Shown one piece after another: positions 58,908 to 64,000 of a DNA stretch of 64,000 nt. The position numbers and the translations under genes are program-made. The notes under the pieces are model-generated. The model did no database searches. It was not told the DNA's origin and saw only the letters and a program-made list of their open reading frames with translations. How positions within the stretch are numbered: position 1 is the first letter of the stretch; each line of letters opens with the position of its first letter. The stretch spans positions 62,001-126,000 of the forward strand of contig NZ_CAJYHX010000029.1 of assembly GCF_913774285.1 (NCBI RefSeq), in the 5' to 3' direction. Source of the DNA: an uncultured Sphingomonas sp. (lineage in GTDB: Bacteria; Pseudomonadota; Alphaproteobacteria; Sphingomonadales; Sphingomonadaceae).

Positions 58908-59026
58908 CTCCCCTCCCGCTTGCGGGAGGGGCAGGGGGAGGGTGTGTAAGGGAAGCGGGCGACGGCGGTGCAGCAAGAGCCGCCACGTCGCACCCTCCCC
59001 TAACCCCTTCCGCAGGCGGGAGGGGG
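58908..59026. repeat. Palindromic intergenic element
   Basis: Ends TCCCCTCCCGCTTGCGGGAG and CCGCAGGCGGGAGGGGGA pair, with inner GGGGGAGGGTG against CACCCTCCCC. It fills most of the gap between the convergent methyltransferase and GT2 genes. Confidence 0.75.
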
Positions 59027-59052
59027 ATTTGAAGGGCGGGAGGTTGCCCGAC

Positions 59053-60078
59053 CTACTCCGCCGCGTCGTTGTGCCGTGCCTGGGGCGACACGCTGATCGT
59101 CCCCGAATCCTGCTGGCGGTACCCCAGCGAGGCATGCGCCTGCACCGGCCCCGCGACGTCGGCGATCAGGTACAACGGCCGCCGCTTCGACTCGACATAC
59201 AGGCGGCCAAGATACTCGCCGATCATCCCCAGCACGAACATCTGCACCGCGCCCAGGATCACGACGACCAGCATGGTCGAGGTCCAGCCCTGGATCGCAT
59301 GCCCCATCGCCCAGGCGACCAGGATGTAGAGGATCAGCAGCACCGAGGCGCCGGTCAGCAGCAATCCGACATGGCTGGCGAAGCGCAGGGGCGCGGTGGA
59401 GAAGCCGGTGATCGCGTCGAGGGCGAAGCGGATCATCTTGCCGAGCGGGTATTTGGTTTCGCCTGCGTGCCGCTCGTGCCGGTCATAGACGAAGGGCACC
59501 TGGCGGAAGCCGATCCAGGCCACCATGCCGCGGATGAACCGTGCCTGCTCGGGCAGCGACAGCAGCGCATCGAGCGCCCGCCGGCTCATCAGGCGGAAAT
59601 CGCCGGTGTCGAGCGGGATCGGCGTGTCGGTGATGCGGTCCAGCATGCGGTAGAAGATCGCCGCGGTCGCCTTCTTGAACAGGCTCTCGCCCTCGCGCTT
59701 GCGGCGCACGGCATAGACCACGTCGGCGCCCTGCGCGGCCATGGTGGCGCGCATGTCGGTGAGCAGCTCGGGCGGGTCCTGCAGATCGGCGTCGATGATC
59801 AGGATCTGCTCGCCGGCGCACAGGTCGAGGCCCGCGGTGAGCGCGAGCTGGTGGCCGTGGTTGCGCGACAGGTTGATCGCAACGAGGTGCGGATCCGCGG
59901 CGGACAGGCGCTGCATCACCTCCCAGCTGCGGTCGCGCGACCCGTCGTTGACGAAGACGATCTCGTAGGACTCGCCGACTGCCGCGCGCGCGGCAGCGCT
60001 GACGCGGCCGTGGAGCATGTCGAGGCACGCTTCTTCGTTGTAGCAGGGGACGACGACGGAAAGCTGGGGACGTTTCAT
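59053..60078 (-). CDS. Glycosyltransferase family 2 (GtrB/DPMS type)
   Basis: A 341-residue enzyme that makes polyprenyl-phosphate sugars. RPQLSVVVPCYNEEACLDML begins the nucleotide-sugar fold, YEIVFVNDGSRDRSWEVM and LIIDADLQDPPELLTDM hold the metal-binding Asp residues, and GDFRLMSRRALDALLSLPEQ is conserved. Two C-terminal membrane helices (LLLTGASVLLILYILVAWAM; VVILGAVQMFVLGMIGEYLG) anchor it. With the GtrA-type protein and GT-C enzyme nearby it forms a three-part glycosylation set like the Gtr system. Confidence 0.9.
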   Translation of the reverse strand: MKRPQLSVVVPCYNEEACLDMLHGRVSAAARAAVGESYEIVFVNDGSRDRSWEVMQRLSAADPHLVAINLSRNHGHQLALTAGLDLCAGEQILIIDADLQDPPELLTDMRATMAAQGADVVYAVRRKREGESLFKKATAAIFYRMLDRITDTPIPLDTGDFRLMSRRALDALLSLPEQARFIRGMVAWIGFRQVPFVYDRHERHAGETKYPLGKMIRFALDAITGFSTAPLRFASHVGLLLTGASVLLILYILVAWAMGHAIQGWTSTMLVVVILGAVQMFVLGMIGEYLGRLYVESKRRPLYLIADVAGPVQAHASLGYRQQDSGTISVSPQARHNDAAE

Positions 60079-60127
60079 GATCGCCGCTCTGTAGCGCTGC
60101 CGGAACGGCCCGTCGAGCGGGCGCGCA

Positions 60128-61444
60128 TCAGGCGAACAGGCTCGAAACGAGCCACACATTGGCGCCCGTAATCCCGGCGAACAGCAGCCAGCCGATCGCC
60201 TGCAGCCAGACCGGGCTGGCGAAGCGGCCCATCAGCTTGCGATCGCCAGTGAGCAGCAGCAGCGGCGCCATCGCGAAGGGAAGGCCGGCGGAGAGCACCA
60301 CCTGAGTCAGCACCAGCAGCCGTCCCACCGCGCCGTCGCCAAGCAGCAGCACGCCGGCCAGCGCCGGGAACAGCGCCAGCCCGCGCGTGATCAGGCGGCG
60401 GACCCAGCAGGGGATCTTGAGATCGAGGAACCCCTCCAGGATCACCTGCCCCGCAATGGTGCCGGTGAAGGTCGCGCTCTGCCCCGAGGCGAGCAGCGCG
60501 ATGCCGAACAAGGGTGCGGCGATCGCGGCGCCGGTCGCGGGGACGAGCAACCGGTAGGCGTCCTCGATCTCGCGCACGCCGGTATGGCCGTTGGCGTTGA
60601 AGGCGGAGGCCGCGACGATCAGGATCGCTGCGTTGACGAAGGTGGCGGCGAGCAGCGCGGCGATGATGTCGAACTGGGCGTAGCGTACCGCCTCGCGCTT
60701 GGCGGGTTCGTCGGTACCCGAGACGCGGGTCTGTACCACCGAGCTATGCAGGTAGAGATTGTGCGGCATCACCGTCGCGCCGAGGATGCCGATCGCAAGG
60801 TACAGGGCATGCGGGTCCGCCAGGCGGGCAGGGTCGGGGATCATCCCCGCCAGCACCGCCCCGCCGTCTGGCGGCGAGAGGAACAGTTGCACCACGAAGC
60901 ATGCCGCGACCGTGCCGACCAGACCGAGCATGATCGCCTCCATCTGGCGGAAGCCTTGCCCCTTGAGGCTGAGCACGATCACCACGTCCAGCGCCGTGAT
61001 CAGCACCCCGATCCACAGCGGAATGCCGAGCAGTAGCTGGAAGGCGAGTGCGCTGCCGAGCACTTCGGCAACGTCCGTTGCGATGATCGCGAGTTCGGCG
61101 AACACCCAGAGGAATCTGGCGACCCCCGGGGAATAGCGGTCGCGCACCAGCCGGGCGAGGTCGCGCCCCGTCGCGATACCCAGCCGCGCGCAGAGCGACT
61201 GCAGCACCATCGCCGCCGCGCTCGACGCGAGGATGACGAACAGCAGTCCATAGCCGTAGCGCGAGCCCGCTTCGATATCGGTCGCCCAATTGCCGGGATC
61301 GATATAGCCGACCGAGACCAGCAGCCCCGGCCCCATATAGCGCAGCAGCTTGGCCAGCGGCGAAAGACCCGCGGGCACGCTCACCGTGCCGCGCACTTCG
61401 GAGGGACAGAAGGGCGCAGTGGCGGTGCGGGGCAGCTGGAACAT
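60128..61444 (-). CDS. mntH: Nramp-type divalent metal/H+ symporter
   Basis: A 438-residue transporter with about 11 helices. LLVSVGYIDPGNWATDIEAG holds the DPGN metal motif of helix 1, and GATVMPHNLYLHSSVVQTR the MPH motif of helix 6. FAELAIIATDVAEVLGSALA and the transport motif near ASGQSATFTGTIAGQVILEG are family marks. It takes up manganese and iron with protons. Only 38 bp lie between its start and the DUF885 gene end, with no clear operator seen. Confidence 0.93.
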   Translation of the reverse strand: MFQLPRTATAPFCPSEVRGTVSVPAGLSPLAKLLRYMGPGLLVSVGYIDPGNWATDIEAGSRYGYGLLFVILASSAAAMVLQSLCARLGIATGRDLARLVRDRYSPGVARFLWVFAELAIIATDVAEVLGSALAFQLLLGIPLWIGVLITALDVVIVLSLKGQGFRQMEAIMLGLVGTVAACFVVQLFLSPPDGGAVLAGMIPDPARLADPHALYLAIGILGATVMPHNLYLHSSVVQTRVSGTDEPAKREAVRYAQFDIIAALLAATFVNAAILIVAASAFNANGHTGVREIEDAYRLLVPATGAAIAAPLFGIALLASGQSATFTGTIAGQVILEGFLDLKIPCWVRRLITRGLALFPALAGVLLLGDGAVGRLLVLTQVVLSAGLPFAMAPLLLLTGDRKLMGRFASPVWLQAIGWLLFAGITGANVWLVSSLFA

Positions 61445-61482
61445 CGACGTGCTTCTATCGCCCCGCACCTTTTCCCGCCAGA

Positions 61483-63288
61483 TCAGGCAACGCCGCGGGC
61501 GCGTTCCTCGACCAGCCGTTCGAACATGGTGAGCGGCATCGCGCCCAGCCGGATCACCTCGTGGAACTGCTGGAGATCGAACTTGTTGCCCGCGATCTTC
61601 TGGGCATTGGCGCGGGCGCGGGTCCAGGCGATATGGCCGAGCTTGTAGGCACAGGCCTGGCCCGGCATCGTGCAATAGCGCTCCACCTCGCGCTGCGAGC
61701 GCGGCCGGGCGAAGCCGGTGTTCTGGACGATGTAATCGGTCGCCTGCTCGCGGGTCCAGCGCTGGGTGTGAATGCCGGTATCGACCACCAGCCGCACCGC
61801 GCGGAACAGGAAGGACTGGAGATAACCGGCGCGCTCCAGGGGCCCGTGATAGGCGCCGAGCTCGTCGGCCAGCTGCTCGGCATAGAGCGCCCAGCCTTCG
61901 GTATAGGCGCTGAAGAAGCCGAACTTGCGGATCAGCGGGCCTTCGGCGGCCTGCGCAGTGCTGATCTGGAGATGGTGGCCGGGCAGGCCTTCGTGGAAGG
62001 TGAGCGCGGGCAGCGAATATTTCGGCCAGTCGGCGACGCTCTTCAGGTTGATCCAGTAGATGGCCGGGCGCGAGCCATCCAGCGCGGCGCGGGTGTAATA
62101 GCCGTTCGAGGCGCCGTCCTGGATCTCCACCGGCACCGCGCGGATCTCCAGCGGCGCCTTGTTGGGGTTGAGGAACGCCTTGGGCAGCAGCGTGGCGACG
62201 TTCTGGATGCCGGCGTTGAGGCCGGCGATCAGCGCGGCGCGGCCCTCCGCCGTGTCCGGGTAGAGCTGATCGGGACGTTCGTTGAGCGCGGTCAGCCGCG
62301 CGCCGACGCTGCCCTGGGTCATGCCCTGCGCCTTGAGCAGCGCATCGAGCTTGGCGCTGATCTCCGCTACCTGCTCCACGCCCATCTTGTGGACCTGATC
62401 GGGGGTGAAGCTGGTGGTGGTCCACTGCTCCAGCGCGGCGGCGTAGATTTCCTGGCCGCGCGGCACGTCCCACAGGCCGGCCGAAGGGCGGCCCTTGGCG
62501 TGTAGGTCCTTGATCAGCGCATATTGCCGATCGAGCGCGGGATAGACCTTCTCGCCGACGATCTTGGCGGCACGCGCCTGCCAGTCGCCCTGCAGCTGCC
62601 TGGCGGCGGCGCGGCGGACCAGCGACTGGGTGAGGGTGTTCGCGGCCGGATCGGGCTGGCGCAGCTTGGCCATCTGCGCGAGCGTCAGTTCGAGGCAGAA
62701 GGCCGGCGCGACCAGCCCGCGGCCGGCGGCTTCCTTCTGGTCGGCCGTATCCTGGTCGAGCACCCCGGCGAAGGCGTCCAGGCGGTCGAGATAGGCCTCG
62801 GCATCGTCCTGGGTGACGATGGTGTGGCTGGAGTTGAGGAAATCCGGCGTCGAGAAATAGGCGCCGCCCTGCTGGGTGATCGGGAAGGGGCGGCCGACCG
62901 AATCGATCTGGAACTTGTCCTGCGACACGGTGGCGCTGCGCAGCGAGTAGAGCACCACTTCGCGGTCGAGCCGGGCAGCTTCGGACAGGCTGGCGGGGTC
63001 GAACGCCTCGATCTTGGCGATCGCGGCCTTGGTGTCGGCGAGGTTGCGCGCCTTGGCGGCGGCGCTGCCGTCGCTCAGCTTGTGCTTGAGCGCGGCATTG
63101 GGGCCCTTGTCGAAGCCGAGCGAGGTGGCGAACTCGGGCGAGCGCTGGATGCGCTCGGCGACGATCTGGTTGTAGACCGCATTGATCTCGGCATCGCGGG
63201 TGCCGGCCATGGCGGCGCGGGCGGCGGCGGGGAGCAGGGCGGCCAGTGTGGCGGTGCTAGACGAGGCGAGGAAGGTACGACGATCCAA
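61483..63288 (-). CDS. DUF885 metallopeptidase with Tat signal
   Basis: A 601-residue exported protein. MDRRTFLASSSTATLAALLP has the twin-arginine motif and is followed by PAAARAAMA. The DUF885 domain has LPALTFHEGLPGHHLQIS with the HExxxxHH-type zinc motif, GFFSAYTEGWALYAEQLADE and RYCTMPGQACAYKLGHIAW. Such proteins are periplasmic carboxypeptidase-like enzymes of family M1/M32 relation with unclear substrates. Length is normal for the family. Confidence 0.87.
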   Translation of the reverse strand: MDRRTFLASSSTATLAALLPAAARAAMAGTRDAEINAVYNQIVAERIQRSPEFATSLGFDKGPNAALKHKLSDGSAAAKARNLADTKAAIAKIEAFDPASLSEAARLDREVVLYSLRSATVSQDKFQIDSVGRPFPITQQGGAYFSTPDFLNSSHTIVTQDDAEAYLDRLDAFAGVLDQDTADQKEAAGRGLVAPAFCLELTLAQMAKLRQPDPAANTLTQSLVRRAAARQLQGDWQARAAKIVGEKVYPALDRQYALIKDLHAKGRPSAGLWDVPRGQEIYAAALEQWTTTSFTPDQVHKMGVEQVAEISAKLDALLKAQGMTQGSVGARLTALNERPDQLYPDTAEGRAALIAGLNAGIQNVATLLPKAFLNPNKAPLEIRAVPVEIQDGASNGYYTRAALDGSRPAIYWINLKSVADWPKYSLPALTFHEGLPGHHLQISTAQAAEGPLIRKFGFFSAYTEGWALYAEQLADELGAYHGPLERAGYLQSFLFRAVRLVVDTGIHTQRWTREQATDYIVQNTGFARPRSQREVERYCTMPGQACAYKLGHIAWTRARANAQKIAGNKFDLQQFHEVIRLGAMPLTMFERLVEERARGVA

Positions 63289-63353
63289 GGCTTTTCCCCA
63301 ATTCTATAGTTCGAACGGGGGAGGGTAGCGGCGATTTACCGAAGGTCCAGAGC

Positions 63354-63485
63354 GTATCCTCCCCGCCGGGGGGAGGTGTCAGGCGCAGCCTGACGGAGGG
63401 GGAGGAAGCACGCAGGCTCGAGAGGTTCTGGCATCCTCCCCCTCCGTCGCCTTCGGCGCCACCTCCCCCTGGCGGGGGAGGATAC
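63354..63485. repeat. Palindromic intergenic element, near copy of the 32.1-kb unit
   Basis: Perfect terminal arms GTATCCTCCCC/GGGGAGGATAC. The interior (CAGGCGCAGCCTGACGGAGG; GAGAGGTTCTGGCATCCTCC) is nearly the same as in 32147-32273. It lies between the DUF885 gene and the RelA/SpoT gene. Confidence 0.85.
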
Positions 63486-63494
63486 GGGTGCAGG

Positions 63495-64000
63495 TCACAC
63501 CCGTTCGGCCGAACTCACCGCATCCGCCGCGCGGAGTGCCGCGAGCAGCTTCATCAGGTGCGCGGCGTTGCGCACTTCCAGGTCGATCGTGTTGGTGTGG
63601 AAGGTCGTGTCGCGGTTATCCAGCCGCAGGCCGAGGATGTTGGCCTTGTGCTGACCGATCAGCGTTGCGACCGTGCCCAGCGCGCCGGGTTCGTTCTTCA
63701 GCGTCACCGCGATCTCGGCGACGCCGCCATCGGCCTTGTCGCCCCAGGTGAGGTCGACCCAGTCGGCTTCCTCGACATCGGCGAGGCTCGGGCAATCGAT
63801 GCGGTGGACGACGATCGGCTGGTCGGGCTTGCGCACGCCCAGGATGCGGTCGCCCGGCACCGGGCAGCAATCCTCGGCATAGGTGAACGCGACGCCCGGC
63901 GTGAGGCCCTTGATGTCGATCGCATGGTGCTGCGGCGGCAGCTGGTCGTCCTCGCCGCTCGCCGAGCCCGGCATCACCGCTTCCATCACCTGCCGGTCGG
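63495..64000 (-). CDS. RelA/SpoT (p)ppGpp synthetase/hydrolase, C-terminal part (partial)
   Basis: The minus-strand frame runs off the right edge, so only about 168 C-terminal residues are visible. FTYAEDCCPVPGDRILGVRK is the zinc-finger (CC) region of long RelA/SpoT homologues, and EIAVTLKNEPGALGTVATLI, with HKANILGLRLDNRD, is the ACT domain. The catalytic HD and synthetase domains lie outside the window. Alphaproteobacteria usually have a single bifunctional Rel of this build, the regulator of the stringent response. Confidence 0.9.
   Translation of the reverse strand, partial: DRQVMEAVMPGSASGEDDQLPPQHHAIDIKGLTPGVAFTYAEDCCPVPGDRILGVRKPDQPIVVHRIDCPSLADVEEADWVDLTWGDKADGGVAEIAVTLKNEPGALGTVATLIGQHKANILGLRLDNRDTTFHTNTIDLEVRNAAHLMKLLAALRAADAVSSAERV

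Overview
The window looks like chromosomal DNA of an alphaproteobacterium of the order Sphingomonadales, most likely Sphingomonas or a close relative. The grounds are the GC-rich sequence, a gene transfer agent (GTA) cluster in the sphingomonad arrangement, a PEP-CTERM protein, a DUF1134 protein, an OmpA porin with a Pro-rich linker, and short GC-rich palindromic elements between genes. This is a judgement from gene content; no database search was possible.

From 1 to about 15.4 kb lies the late half of a P2-like (Peduovirus-type) prophage. On the minus strand the order is capsid scaffold/protease (O), major capsid (N), small terminase (M), head completion (L), tail protein X, holin-like protein, endolysin, overlapping spanins, a 909-residue SGNH-hydrolase surface protein, tail completion R and S, baseplate J, tail protein I, and a tail fibre with an S74-type chaperone end that runs off the left edge. 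The large terminase (P) and portal (Q) diverge on the plus strand. A 35-bp repeat built on a perfect palindrome sits before both the O operon and the J operon, where P2 has late promoters PO and PV. The remaining tail genes and any integrase must lie to the left or be missing.

From 15.4 to 20.4 kb is a less GC-rich accessory block: an MltR-like protein, a Dam-type methylase, small unknown proteins including a zinc-ribbon candidate for the late activator, a repeat-bearing AT-rich non-coding segment, a coiled-coil/winged-helix protein, a hairpin-dense intergenic region, a small protein plus GNAT pair that resembles a toxin-antitoxin module, and a second GNAT. tRNA-Val(TAC) follows at 20.7 kb.

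From 21 to 30 kb are host genes: an EpsC-type serine acetyltransferase with a DAACS symporter, a small secreted protein, an XRE/S24-like regulator with a palindromic operator, DUF6456 and DUF2339 proteins, a GST, a DapF-type epimerase and a PEP-CTERM protein.

From 30.3 to 46.3 kb is a complete-looking GTA cluster, small terminase through gp15 plus DUF2793, all on the plus strand and mostly joined by ATGA-type overlaps. It carries unusual insertions: an EF-hand protein between terminase and portal, a Gly-rich fibre block between capsid and adaptor, a large glycosidase-like extension on gp12, and two palindromic elements.

From 46.4 to 64 kb are host genes again: an OmpA porin, YgfZ, a dihydroorotase, an EipA-like DUF1134 protein, tRNA-Ser(GCT), a ketoglutarate-semialdehyde-type dehydrogenase, a DUF2971 protein, glutamate-cysteine ligase with a tiny overlapping gene, RsmE, a surface-glycan set (GT-C enzyme, GtrA, methyltransferase, GT2), MntH, a DUF885 metallopeptidase and the end of a RelA/SpoT protein cut by the right edge.
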